The notes: generated by a model not told the origin, from the letters alone. A stretch of 14,407 nt of DNA from Cocleimonas sp. (GCA_023146675.1 JAGLBQ010000128.1:1-14407), one strand, 5' to 3'; shown: positions 1 to 7,493, counted from the stretch's first letter. Made by a program: numbers and translations.

Positions 1-1
1 A

Positions 2-799
2 AATATTGGCAATGGCTTTCAAACACTTGGCGTTTTGATCTGGACAACCGCTTTAATACGCATTGCGAAAATTATGATGCACCAACTCGCATGGGGTAAA
101 GATCATCGTTTTCGTTTAATTCGCCCGCAAACACTGCCGTTATTTGAAAACTTGCTTAAACTACTGATTGTCGCTTTAGCACTTTATATCACCTTCCAGA
201 TTTGGGGGATTGATATGACGGCATGGTTAGCATCCGCAGGCGTTATTGGTATCGCTATTGGTTTTGCTGCGAAAGATACATTGGCAAACCTCTTTTCAGG
301 TGTCTTTATTCTAGCTGATACACCTTATAAAATTGGTGATTATATTGTGCTAGATGGTAATCAACGTGGCAAAGTAACTCATATAGGTATTCGTAGTACC
401 AGAATGCTGACACGGGATGATGTTGAGATCACGATTCCCAATGCGATTATGGGAAATAGTAAAATCACCAATCAAAGTGGTGGCCCTCATCCTAAATTTA
501 GAATACGAATTAAGATTGGTGTAGCCTATGGTTCGGATATAGATCAGGTGCGTGACATATTAATAGAAATAGCAGAGAAAGAGCCGCTCATTACCAAATA
601 TCCAACACCCCGAGTACGCTTTCGTACGTTTGGTGCATCCAGCTTAGATTTAGAGTTAATGGGCTGGATAGAAGACCCTGAACTGCGTGGACGTACGACG
701 GATAAACTAAATACAAGCATCTATAAGCGCTTTAATCAGGAAAATATTGAGATTCCTTATGCTAAACAGGACTTGTATATTAAGGAGTTGCCAAGTTAG
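2..799 (+). CDS. MscS-family mechanosensitive ion channel (5' end outside window)
   Basis: Channel of the inner membrane that opens under membrane tension to release solutes during hypo-osmotic shock. The frame is open to the left edge (codons from base 2), so the gene is cut off and only 265 residues are visible; the in-frame TTG at 35 is probably not the start. Visible segments: the end of one membrane helix (about residues 5-25), a second at about 50-68, and the pore-lining TM3 at about 74-107. TM3 carries the family signature GVIGIAIGFAAKDTLANLF followed by FILADTPYKIGDYIVL. The beta domain (IGIRSTRMLTRDDVEITIPN) and the C-terminal alpha/beta domain ending in the GWIEDPELRGR region follow. 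It lies alone on the plus strand and is closed by a terminator. The family is certain; which MscS subgroup is not, because the N-terminus is missing. Confidence 0.93.
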   Translation, partial: NIGNGFQTLGVLIWTTALIRIAKIMMHQLAWGKDHRFRLIRPQTLPLFENLLKLLIVALALYITFQIWGIDMTAWLASAGVIGIAIGFAAKDTLANLFSGVFILADTPYKIGDYIVLDGNQRGKVTHIGIRSTRMLTRDDVEITIPNAIMGNSKITNQSGGPHPKFRIRIKIGVAYGSDIDQVRDILIEIAEKEPLITKYPTPRVRFRTFGASSLDLELMGWIEDPELRGRTTDKLNTSIYKRFNQENIEIPYAKQDLYIKELPS

Positions 800-840
800 G
801 GCGTTAGCCTGTGAGACAGCCCGTTACGCCCCATTTTTTT
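799..840 (+). terminator. Rho-independent terminator after the MscS gene
   Basis: An outer stem GGGCGT (799-804) pairs with ACGCCC (826-831), with a small inner hairpin CTGT/ACAG (809-812, 816-819). A run of seven T follows at 834-840. The stem starts inside the MscS stop codon, so transcription ends right after the gene. There is no matching A-run on the left side, so it should not work for the minus-strand gene that ends at 884. Confidence 0.75.
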
Positions 841-883
841 AGGCACTTATTAAGCGGAATAATAATGGCATGGTTATCCTTTG

Positions 884-2842
884 TTAGAAAGTACAATCTT
901 CCTTGCTGATGGGTTTAAATAATTTCTCTTGATACAATGCATTGATACCAATAATGAACCCTAATGTATCTTTTTCTAGCTCATCATTATGTGCTGTTTC
1001 CACTAACTTTCCTTGGCTAATTTTCATTGTAATCGATTCTTCTTCAGGCTGAATAATGGCGATTTCATTGCCCACACGCAATCCATACATTTGATGAAAT
1101 TTCATTAAGGACATATCCTTTTTATGGTCTTGATAAATGCTATGCCCCAATATTGGATGGCGTAGATTATCAATACCCACTAAGTCTAATGCGGTGGCTA
1201 AAAGGTCGGGTTGCATGGTTAGGCGGCTGACCTGCTTTTCCTCTATGCCTTCGCCTAAGATGACGCCCATAATTTTAAACATTTCAAAGGGTAGTAAATT
1301 ATCGCCATAGACGCGTACATTATGGTCAGATGCAATGAGAAAAACGGTGTCTTTGTAATAGGCTTCTTTTTTTGCCGCATCCATAAACTGTCCAATCGCA
1401 TAATCGGCGTATTTGATGGCATTTTCTACTGAGTTTTTCTTTACGCCTTTAACTGGCTCAATACGTCCCTCAGGATATTCAAAGGGGGTGTGGTTGGTAG
1501 TGGAAAACATGACGGAAACAAAGGGCTGTTGTTTAGCATAAAATCCTTTGAATTCTTGATGAGCGCGCTTTACCAAGTCCTCATCGCTAACGCCCCAAAT
1601 GCCATGAAAGGCAGGGTTGATAAATTTGCTCTCATCAATAATATCGTCAAAACCATTGCCGTAATACCATGATGCCATATTATCAAAGCGTTTTTCCCCA
1701 CCATAAATAAAAACGCTATGATAGCCATAGGGCTTGAGAAGTTGCGCTACGGTAAAAAAACCCTGTTGTGCTTTATTGCGCTTTAAGACGCCTTTTCCTG
1801 GCACGGGAAGAAAGCCCGCGCTAAGTCCTGCCAAGCCGCGAATACTGCGTGTGCCATTGGAGTACAATTGATTAAACCATAGCCCCTGTTGAGAGAGTTT
1901 ATCAAGATTAGGTGTAATGCCACGTTGATCACCTAAAGCGCCAACAAATTGTGCGCCAAGGCTCTCTTGTATAAAGATCACTAAATTTTTCGGTTTATCA
2001 CGCTTGAATGCGCTTTTCACAATGCGGGCAAAGGGTGTTTTACAGCGTTTAGGATCAATATCTAGGCGTTTTCCCATGCGTTGATAGGCTTCTTCTATGG
2101 GCATTTTGCCATAGCGCTTCATATCAAAACTACTGGTTTTTTGTGAATAATAAGCGTAACCAATGGCGTAGAGTGAGTTTTTAGTAATCTCATTGACAAG
2201 ATGACTATTGGTATAGGTGGCATCAGAAATATTGGCAGGGCGATGTTGAAAGGAAGAGCGCACACCCATAAATAATAAAATAAAAATGGGTAAAAATAGC
2301 AAAGCGCGCTTTGTAGTTGAAATATCATAGACTTCAATAAAAAAGTGTTTGGATTTGCGCCAAAACCAGAAAGCAAAAGTGATCAACATGATACTACTAA
2401 TGAATATTTCCAGTTTATAACTTGCCCAGATATTGCCTAATATTTCTTTAGGATATTCTAGATAATTGATAAATAGTGCATTGGGGCGTACATCAAACTC
2501 TGCAAAAAAGGGAAAAGTGGCATTTTCAATATAAATGACGAGTAGGAAAATAAACAATAAGTAGATGCGTAGCGCGATATTTCCAAATGACTTTAATGCC
2601 GAAGGAAGTAATAGCAAAAGCATGGCAGGAATGAGCAAGAATAACGATGCCACCATAGTATCCATACGCAATCCGTAGAGAAAACTCCACCCGTATTCGG
2701 TATTACTGTGGGTAATACGCTGAAAGTAGGATAGAAATAAGCCCAATCTTCCAAGGAAAAAAAGTGTAACCAAGCCCAAATAGATAATGAAAAGTTTCTT
2801 TAATGGGATCCATAAGGAAGGCGTATGTTTTTGTAGTGGCAT
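884..2842 (-). CDS. LTA synthase/OpgB-type membrane sulfatase-fold phosphotransferase
   Basis: Inner-membrane enzyme of the alkaline phosphatase/sulfatase superfamily (LtaS/MdoB group), which typically moves phosphoglycerol or phosphoethanolamine groups onto periplasmic glycans or lipids. I chose the ATG at 2842 (652 aa, MPLQKHTPS...) because the longer frame starting at 3001 would run through the divergent gene at 2928 and lacks homology-like character there; the ribosome site is weak. Five membrane helices are visible at about residues 15-40, 63-83, 90-106, 145-161 and 180-194, followed by a periplasmic catalytic domain. Expected metal and nucleophile positions are present: E293 (IFIQESLG), T331 in SNGTRS (nucleophile equivalent), H451 (TTNHTPF), and D506-H507 (ASDHNVR). 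The true substrate cannot be read from the sequence: OpgB-like glucan modification or lipid A/other glycan modification are both possible. No partner genes for either route are next to it. Confidence 0.88.
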   Translation of the reverse strand: MPLQKHTPSLWIPLKKLFIIYLGLVTLFFLGRLGLFLSYFQRITHSNTEYGWSFLYGLRMDTMVASLFLLIPAMLLLLLPSALKSFGNIALRIYLLFIFLLVIYIENATFPFFAEFDVRPNALFINYLEYPKEILGNIWASYKLEIFISSIMLITFAFWFWRKSKHFFIEVYDISTTKRALLFLPIFILLFMGVRSSFQHRPANISDATYTNSHLVNEITKNSLYAIGYAYYSQKTSSFDMKRYGKMPIEEAYQRMGKRLDIDPKRCKTPFARIVKSAFKRDKPKNLVIFIQESLGAQFVGALGDQRGITPNLDKLSQQGLWFNQLYSNGTRSIRGLAGLSAGFLPVPGKGVLKRNKAQQGFFTVAQLLKPYGYHSVFIYGGEKRFDNMASWYYGNGFDDIIDESKFINPAFHGIWGVSDEDLVKRAHQEFKGFYAKQQPFVSVMFSTTNHTPFEYPEGRIEPVKGVKKNSVENAIKYADYAIGQFMDAAKKEAYYKDTVFLIASDHNVRVYGDNLLPFEMFKIMGVILGEGIEEKQVSRLTMQPDLLATALDLVGIDNLRHPILGHSIYQDHKKDMSLMKFHQMYGLRVGNEIAIIQPEEESITMKISQGKLVETAHNDELEKDTLGFIIGINALYQEKLFKPISKEDCTF

Positions 2843-2882
2843 ATTTGATCTGCTTAGCTGATGATAATGGTGGGGATTATAT

Positions 2883-2890
2883 GTGATAAT
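2883..2890 (+). promoter_or_regulatory. Possible extended -10 promoter of the small cysteine-motif gene
   Basis: In the 85-bp divergent gap the plus strand has TGTGATAAT, an extended -10 pattern (TG-N-GATAAT), 38 bases before the ATG at 2928. No convincing -35 box is present, which fits an extended -10 promoter. An AAGG ribosome site lies at 2915-2918. This is sequence matching only. Confidence 0.3.
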
Positions 2891-2927
2891 TATTTGGAAG
2901 AAAACATTATGAAAAAGGTCGTGAATT

Positions 2928-3203
2928 ATGTCTGAGCAAGAGATTAAACCCGTTATTGAGTGTTTTGGAACAGTTGATAAAAAAAATAAAGAGAGCTGCA
3001 ATCACTGTAGTAATAGTGAAATGTGCGAAACTTTTAAACCTAAGTTAACGCAATTAATTGCAGATGCGCGGGAAGGAGGAAAGCAGGATTATATTAATAA
3101 AAAAGATGCAGAAACAGCATTGGCGAAAAGCAAATATATTATTTATGGATTTATTGTGGGAGTGTTATTGTTTTTGTTTTGGGTGCTTTCTCAGGAGGCT
3201 TAA
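2928..3203 (+). CDS. Small C-tail membrane protein with a Cys4 motif, unknown function
   Basis: 91-aa protein that I do not recognise as a named family. The N-terminal part has four cysteines: C12 in ECFG, then C24-x2-C27-x5-C33 (SCNHCSNSEMC). The pattern resembles small zinc-binding or Fe-S cysteine clusters. A charged, probably helical stretch follows (about 38-68), then one hydrophobic segment YIIYGFIVGVLLFLFWVL (about 70-87) three residues before the end. Such a protein would be held in the inner membrane by its C-terminal tail with the cysteine part facing the cytoplasm; this topology is inferred. AAGG lies 9 bases before the ATG. It is divergent from the sulfatase-fold gene, so the two may share a control region, but nothing else links them. 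Metal binding is inferred from the spacing only. Confidence 0.7.
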   Translation: MSEQEIKPVIECFGTVDKKNKESCNHCSNSEMCETFKPKLTQLIADAREGGKQDYINKKDAETALAKSKYIIYGFIVGVLLFLFWVLSQEA

Positions 3204-3275
3204 GAAAATATTAATTGAGATGAAAGCGTTATATTGTTGGCAATGTTCGATCATTCAATTTCCCATAACTGCACA

Positions 3276-3307
3276 GTCATCCCCGAGGTCTTTTTATTTG
3301 GGATGAC
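3276..3307. repeat. Intergenic hairpin repeat (GTCATCCC/GGGATGAC)
   Basis: A perfect 8-bp inverted repeat, GTCATCCC (3276-3283) and GGGATGAC (3300-3307), encloses a T-rich 16-base loop. It lies in the 221-bp gap before the Uma2 gene. Hairpins starting with GTCAT(C/T)CCC are a common type of dispersed intergenic repeat in proteobacteria; only this one copy is present here. A second small hairpin (TTTTCAG 3365-3371 / CTGAAAA 3377-3383) lies nearer the gene. Confidence 0.5.
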
Positions 3308-3424
3308 GAGTAACTGTCAACTACCGATGAAGGATGCCAGCAGATAAATGAAAAGCGATTTTGATTTTCAGTGATGCTGAAAAAAGTCTGCTAAGATAGA
3401 AGAAATACAATAACGGAGGATGCA

Positions 3425-4012
3425 ATGTCTGTTGTTCCAACTACTTTAGAAAAATCACCTTATCGTCATCACTTTACGATAAAGGAATATTACCAGCTAG
3501 CGGAAAGTGGCATTTTTAATGATAAGAGCCGTGTGGAATTAATAAAAGGAGAGATTATTGATATGTCGCCAATAGGGACGCATCACTCAGGTTGGACAAT
3601 GCATTTATTGAACCGCATTTTTTTACAGCTAATGCCGCACGAGGTCTATGTGGATATGCAAAATCCAATCCGTTTGCAAGACGATACAGAACCTGAGCCA
3701 GATTTAACTGTCTTGGCACCACGAGAATTACCCTATTTTGATGCGCACCCGACGGCTAAAGATGTTTTATTGCTAATTGAAGTTGCTGATAGTTCGTTAG
3801 AATATGACCGTGATACTAAAATACCAATCTATGCCGAAAATGGTATTCCTGAATGCTGGTTGTTTGATGTGAAAAAGAATGAGCTAACTATTTATCGTCA
3901 ACCAAGTAGCAAGGGGTATCGCGAGATCTACCGTCCTCGATTAGATGAAAGTATTACCTTATCAGCAATGCCTGATATTTCAATTGATTTAAAAACATTG
4001 TTTCAGCATTGA
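3425..4012 (+). CDS. Uma2-family (DUF820) PD-(D/E)XK endonuclease-like protein
   Basis: 195-aa protein of the Uma2 family, which has a restriction-endonuclease fold; cellular role unknown. Family landmarks are all present: RVELIKGEIIDMSP near residues 36-49 with E43, PEPDLTVL with D93, LLIEVADSSLEYDRDTK with E119 and K132, then YAENGIPECWLFDV (136-149), the typical end of the core. The nuclease residues therefore look intact. The start is well supported: GGAGG at 3415-3419 with a 5-base gap to the ATG. The gene stands alone between a repeat and a strong terminator. Members of this family occur in many copies in cyanobacteria and filamentous sulfur bacteria, often as isolated genes, and this one fits. 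Activity and target are unknown. Confidence 0.92.
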   Translation: MSVVPTTLEKSPYRHHFTIKEYYQLAESGIFNDKSRVELIKGEIIDMSPIGTHHSGWTMHLLNRIFLQLMPHEVYVDMQNPIRLQDDTEPEPDLTVLAPRELPYFDAHPTAKDVLLLIEVADSSLEYDRDTKIPIYAENGIPECWLFDVKKNELTIYRQPSSKGYREIYRPRLDESITLSAMPDISIDLKTLFQH

Positions 4013-4046
4013 ATTGTAAGTACTAGCAGCTCTTCAAATCACCCAC

Positions 4047-4080
4047 AAAAAAGCCCCGTCTAAAAAGACAGGGCTTTTTT
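4047..4080. terminator. Bidirectional terminator between the Uma2 gene and cbbM
   Basis: AAAAAAGCCC (4047-4056) pairs with GGGCTTTTTT (4071-4080), extended by GTCT/AGAC (4058-4061, 4066-4069) across one C-A mismatch, with an AAAA loop. The A-run and T-run make it work on both strands, as expected between two convergent genes (Uma2 gene ends at 4012, cbbM ends at 4134). Confidence 0.9.
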
Positions 4081-4133
4081 ATTGCTAACTCAATATTAAA
4101 CCAAGTCAGCAATGAGTGAACTTAAGAAGTAGC

Positions 4134-5516
4134 TTACTTATGTACGCCTAGCTTCTCTCTCCATCCTGGGTAAAGTGCGTCTGCATCACCTGGGAATGAC
4201 TCGAATGCACGAGCAAATTCTTTGTGATCTTTAGCAAACTCAACAGGGTCAGCACCTTCTAAGTAACACAGGTAAGATTGCTTCAATGATTTAGCACCAT
4301 CAGCTGGGCTGTCGATGTGACCGTATGAACCACCACCAGATGTGTTGATTACGTTACCGTGACCTAGGTTCTCGAAGAATCCAGGTAGACGTAGTGCGTT
4401 CATTCCACCAGAGATGATTGGAGTAGTTGGCTTCATTCCTAACCATTCTTGGTGATAAACAGGGCCTTGACACTCATCACGCTCGATCATGTAAGCCATT
4501 ACTTTATCTTCGTTACCGCCTTCCATCTTACCGAAGCCCATTGTACCTACATGGATACCTGATGCGCCCATTAGACGAGATAGCTTAGATAAAACGTAAG
4601 ATGTGTAACCACGAACCGATGAAGGTGAAGTGATCGCACCGTGACCCGCACGATGATAATGCAAGTACTGTGATGGGTACTGACGACGTGCAGTTGTCAC
4701 CATTCCAGGTCCACCCACGTAGCCGTCAACTAGGAAAGCAACGCGAGGTGCATTCTCTCCGAAAGTTTCTAGAACGTAGTCAGCACGAGCACACATTTCG
4801 TAGTGATCGTCAGCGGTGATGTTAGCAGAGAATAATTTAGCTTCGCCTGTCTCGTCCTGTGCGCGGTTCATTGCGTCATTAACAAGAGGAAGAACCTTCT
4901 TCATAGGACAGAAAACTTGGTTTCCTTGTGGCTCATCATTCTTGATGAAATCACCACCAAGCCAGAACTGGTATGCAGCTTCAGCAAACGGCTCAGGACG
5001 TAGACCAAGCTTAGGCTTGATAATAGTACCAGCGATGTAACCACCTGCATTGTAATCACGACCTAATAATGACCATAGCTCATTGATAGAAACAGAAGGA
5101 CCATCAAATAGCTTAAGCATGGCAGGCGGTACATAGAAGTCAAACATCTGTGCACACTGTACATCACCCATGCCTTGGTTATTACCAATCGCAAGCGTAA
5201 GGAAAGAAACGATCATCGTACGACCGTCTGTTACATTACGGTCAAATAAATCGTTAGGATAGGCAATCTTCATGATGCCTTTTGCTTCGTCAATTTCATA
5301 TACTAAAGCGTCAAGGCCTTTAGTGAAATCGTCGGTAGTAGATACTTCTACGTTTGTACCTGTCGAAGACTCTGCTGCAAAGTGTGCCGCAGTCTCTAAA
5401 TAACCGCCAAATCCTGGCATGGGTACCATTGTGTAAGCAACAAGCATGTGCTTTCCACCAGCATGTAAATCTTCTTCGTTTAGACTTAAATCTGCATAAC
5501 GTCCTGACTGATCCAT
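4134..5516 (-). CDS. cbbM: Form II ribulose-1,5-bisphosphate carboxylase/oxygenase
   Basis: Form II RuBisCO, the CO2-fixing enzyme of the Calvin-Benson-Bassham cycle, a homodimer-based enzyme with no small subunit (none is encoded here). At 460 aa it has the usual length. Active-site residues match R. rubrum CbbM with an offset of one: E49, N112, K167 in GTIIKPKLG, carbamylated K192 with D194 and E195 in GGDFIKNDEPQG, H288-R289, H322, loop-6 K330 in GTMGFGKMEG, S369 in IISGG, and the GGG phosphate site near 394-396. Nothing is missing, so it should be active. The start is supported by AGGA 8 bases before the ATG. Codon choice (frequent AAC, TAC, CAC, CGT, GGT) is that of a highly expressed gene and differs from the AT-rich neighbours. 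It is divergent from cbbR and is the only leftward gene of the locus. Form II enzymes suit low-oxygen, high-CO2 niches. Confidence 0.98.
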   Translation of the reverse strand: MDQSGRYADLSLNEEDLHAGGKHMLVAYTMVPMPGFGGYLETAAHFAAESSTGTNVEVSTTDDFTKGLDALVYEIDEAKGIMKIAYPNDLFDRNVTDGRTMIVSFLTLAIGNNQGMGDVQCAQMFDFYVPPAMLKLFDGPSVSINELWSLLGRDYNAGGYIAGTIIKPKLGLRPEPFAEAAYQFWLGGDFIKNDEPQGNQVFCPMKKVLPLVNDAMNRAQDETGEAKLFSANITADDHYEMCARADYVLETFGENAPRVAFLVDGYVGGPGMVTTARRQYPSQYLHYHRAGHGAITSPSSVRGYTSYVLSKLSRLMGASGIHVGTMGFGKMEGGNEDKVMAYMIERDECQGPVYHQEWLGMKPTTPIISGGMNALRLPGFFENLGHGNVINTSGGGSYGHIDSPADGAKSLKQSYLCYLEGADPVEFAKDHKEFARAFESFPGDADALYPGWREKLGVHK

Positions 5517-5572
5517 TTTATATATCCTATTTAGATTAAAAATTTGGTTGAAAATTATCTTTTTTCAGTATA

Positions 5573-5599
5573 TTAATTGTGCAATAAATGCACTATTAA
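5573..5599. promoter_or_regulatory. 27-bp near-palindrome, candidate CbbR operator over the cbbM promoter
   Basis: TTAATTGTGCA (5573-5583) and TGCACTATTAA (5589-5599) flank a 5-base centre. Ten of eleven positions pair, with one T/T mismatch. It contains TTA...TAA ends and T-N11-A pairs of the LysR type. Its centre (5586) is 70 bp upstream of the cbbM start. On the minus strand a TATACT box (5572 down to 5567) abuts it, so the palindrome would cover the -35 region of cbbM. This placement is typical for an activator such as CbbR. The motif is seen directly; the binding and the promoter are inferred. Confidence 0.55.
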
Positions 5600-5644
5600 A
5601 GTTGCGCATTATACATTTAAGAGGTATAAGCACAAGTTATTTAT

Positions 5645-5676
5645 AATTGTTTATTCACAACAATTACTTATATACT
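5645..5676 (+). promoter_or_regulatory. Inverted repeat and possible promoter of cbbR
   Basis: AATTGTT (5645-5651) and AACAATT (5659-5665) form a perfect 7-bp inverted repeat with a 7-base spacer. It overlaps a possible -35 (TTGTTT, 5648-5653), which is 17 bases from a good -10 (TATACT, 5671-5676). Transcription from it would begin at about the cbbR ATG (5685), giving an almost leaderless message. The repeat could be a CbbR autoregulation site. A third inverted repeat, TGTTGT/ACAACA (5678-5683, 5688-5693), spans the start codon. Confidence 0.4.
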
Positions 5677-5684
5677 GTGTTGTT

Positions 5685-6608
5685 ATGACAACATCAATAA
5701 AACAATTTCTTATCTTTGATGCAGTAGTGCAAACTAAAAGTTTCACCCGTGCTGGAAAGAGGATGAGTATGACGCAACCCGCAGTGACACAACAGATAAA
5801 GCAGTTAGATAAGCTCGCGCCTAGTCCTTTATTTGAACGCAAAGGAAGGGAATATTTGCTGACAGATGTTGGTAATACGTTTTATCACCATGTGCAAAAA
5901 ATACTTCTGCATTACAATAACCTGACAGTCTGTATGGATGAAATGGGCGCAGTTCATCGAGGTAATATTATTATTTCTGCGGCAACCACGGCCAATCATT
6001 TTATGGCGCATATGTTGGCCGATTTTTTGCGTAATAATGATGATATAAAATTTGCTTTAGATATTACCAATCGAGCCTCCCTCGTACAGCAGTTGCAGGA
6101 TTATGCGCCTGATTTTGTGGTCATGGGAGAACCTCCTGAAAAGCTTAACCTATCTTCAGAAGTGATTATGGAAAACCCGTTGGTGTTAATAGCCAATCCT
6201 GATCATCCCATCGTGAAACAAAAAAATATTGGCTTAAAAGACCTTATTGGTGAAGTGTTTGTTGTACGTGAAAAAGGTTCGGGAACACGAGCCGCGATTG
6301 AACGACATTTTGAACAGCATGGGTGCCAGTTTAAGGGAACCTATGAAATGGGCAGCAATGAGGCGATTAAAAATTCTGTTGTTGCTGGGCTAGGTTTGGG
6401 TATTGTGTCATTGCATACCATAAAGCTAGAGTTAGAAACTAACCAACTGCTTATTTTAGAGGTAGCAACATTGCCCATTTTACGCCATTGGCATATTGTT
6501 AGCAGTAAAGGTAAAAGAATATCACCTGCTGCTAAAGCCTTTCGTGAACATATTTTAGAGCAAGCTCCCGTGTATACTGATGCTTATAAGCAATACATTA
6601 CCCCTTAA
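5685..6608 (+). CDS. cbbR: LysR-type regulator of carbon fixation, CbbR
   Basis: Cytoplasmic transcription factor that normally activates cbb operons in response to metabolites such as RuBP, NADPH or PEP. I start it at the ATG at 5685 (307 aa), where the sequence MTTSIKQFLIFDAVVQTKSF matches the standard LysR N-terminus. An upstream in-frame TTG at 5577 would add 36 residues without family character and would lie inside the candidate operator. Helix-turn-helix: residues about 1-62 (AGKRMSMTQPAVTQQIKQLD, then PLFERKGREYLLTDVG). The effector-binding part runs from about 90 to 295, with the typical IVSAATTANH-like first strand, FVVREKGSGTRAAIERHF and GSNEAIKNSVVAGLGLGIVS. No good ribosome site precedes it. 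It is divergent from cbbM and 75 bp ahead of cbbQ, which points to control of both. The CbbR name rests on context plus family fit. Confidence 0.92.
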   Translation: MTTSIKQFLIFDAVVQTKSFTRAGKRMSMTQPAVTQQIKQLDKLAPSPLFERKGREYLLTDVGNTFYHHVQKILLHYNNLTVCMDEMGAVHRGNIIISAATTANHFMAHMLADFLRNNDDIKFALDITNRASLVQQLQDYAPDFVVMGEPPEKLNLSSEVIMENPLVLIANPDHPIVKQKNIGLKDLIGEVFVVREKGSGTRAAIERHFEQHGCQFKGTYEMGSNEAIKNSVVAGLGLGIVSLHTIKLELETNQLLILEVATLPILRHWHIVSSKGKRISPAAKAFREHILEQAPVYTDAYKQYITP

Positions 6609-6683
6609 TGACTAATGCGAATATAGGCAGACTCCCTTATCATTCACCCACTTTTATAATTTAACCCTATTGAGAAATAAACC

Positions 6684-7493
6684 ATGTCTGATGTAGATAT
6701 TGAACAATACAGAATTAATGATGAACCTTTTTATCATGTCCAAGAAGATGAGATCAATGAATACGAAGCCGCCTATGCTGCACGCTTGCCTGTTATGGTT
6801 AAAGGACCAACAGGCTGTGGTAAGTCTCGTTTTATTGAGCATATGGCGTGGAAACTAGATAGACCACTGATCACGGTTGCTTGTAATGAAGATATGACAG
6901 CCTCTGATTTAGTCGGTCGTTACTTATTGGATGCAAATGGTACGCGTTGGGTCGATGGTCCACTCACCGTTGCCGCCCGTATTGGCGCTATTTGTTATCT
7001 GGATGAAATTGTTGAAGCACGCCAAGATACAACCGTTGTGATTCACCCGCTAACGGATCACCGTCGTGAATTACCGCTGGATAAAAAAGGCGAGACATTG
7101 AAAGCCCATGAAGATTTTCAGTTGGTTATTTCTTATAACCCAGGCTATCAAAGTCTAATGAAAGAACTGAAGCAATCCACTAAGCAACGTTTTGTCGCGA
7201 TGGACTTTGACTATGCGCCAACTAAAGTTGAAGAAGGCATTGTAGAAAAAGAAGCGAATATTGATGCAGATACGGCGAAAAAATTAGTGCAAATTGGCAA
7301 AGTTGCTAGAAATCTAAAAGGACATGGTTTGGATGAAGGTATCTCTACCCGTCTATTGGTTTATGCAGCAAACTTAATCAATAAAGACATTGCGCCAAGG
7401 AGTGCTTGCCGCATGGCGCTGGTTCGCCCGATTACAGATGATGCCGATATTCGTCAGACTTTAGAGCATGCGATTGATACAATTTTTGTTTGA
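6684..7493 (+). CDS. cbbQ: RuBisCO activase AAA+ subunit CbbQ (MoxR family)
   Basis: ATPase half of the CbbQO activase. Ring-shaped CbbQ hexamers with CbbO use ATP to pull tight-binding sugar phosphates out of inhibited RuBisCO. It has 269 aa, the normal length. Motifs: Walker A GPTGCGKSR (41-49), Walker B ICYLDE (D107-E108), sensor-1 asparagine N152 in ISYNPGYQ, an arginine-finger region KQRFVAM (R169), then the C-terminal helical CbbQ domain (about 178-269, with GLDEGISTRLLVYAANLI). The ATG at 6684 follows a weak GAGA-type ribosome site. It sits 75 bp after cbbR and 163 bp before cbbO on the same strand, so cotranscription is likely though the cbbQ-cbbO gap is unusually structured. Its partner here is presumably CbbM, as for the CbbQ2-type proteins known to act on form II enzyme. 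Confidence 0.95.
   Translation: MSDVDIEQYRINDEPFYHVQEDEINEYEAAYAARLPVMVKGPTGCGKSRFIEHMAWKLDRPLITVACNEDMTASDLVGRYLLDANGTRWVDGPLTVAARIGAICYLDEIVEARQDTTVVIHPLTDHRRELPLDKKGETLKAHEDFQLVISYNPGYQSLMKELKQSTKQRFVAMDFDYAPTKVEEGIVEKEANIDADTAKKLVQIGKVARNLKGHGLDEGISTRLLVYAANLINKDIAPRSACRMALVRPITDDADIRQTLEHAIDTIFV

Noticed and set aside
1490..1672. Plus-strand open frame inside the sulfatase-fold gene
   Set aside because: Shadow of a real gene on the other strand; no ribosome site or protein character.
2119..2376. Second minus-strand frame inside the sulfatase-fold gene
   Set aside because: Out-of-frame overlap with the membrane-helix region; its hydrophobic content is explained by the real frame.
2843..3001. 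N-terminal extension of the sulfatase-fold gene to 3001 (53 more residues)
   Set aside because: It overlaps the well-formed divergent gene at 2928, and family-like sequence only begins at the Met at 2842.
3425..4012. Uma2 gene as part of a defence system or transposon
   Set aside because: No transposase, methylase, toxin partner or target duplications nearby; it stands alone.
5577..5684. 36-residue extension of CbbR from the TTG at 5577
   Set aside because: It lies inside the palindrome and promoter region and does not fit the LysR N-terminus.
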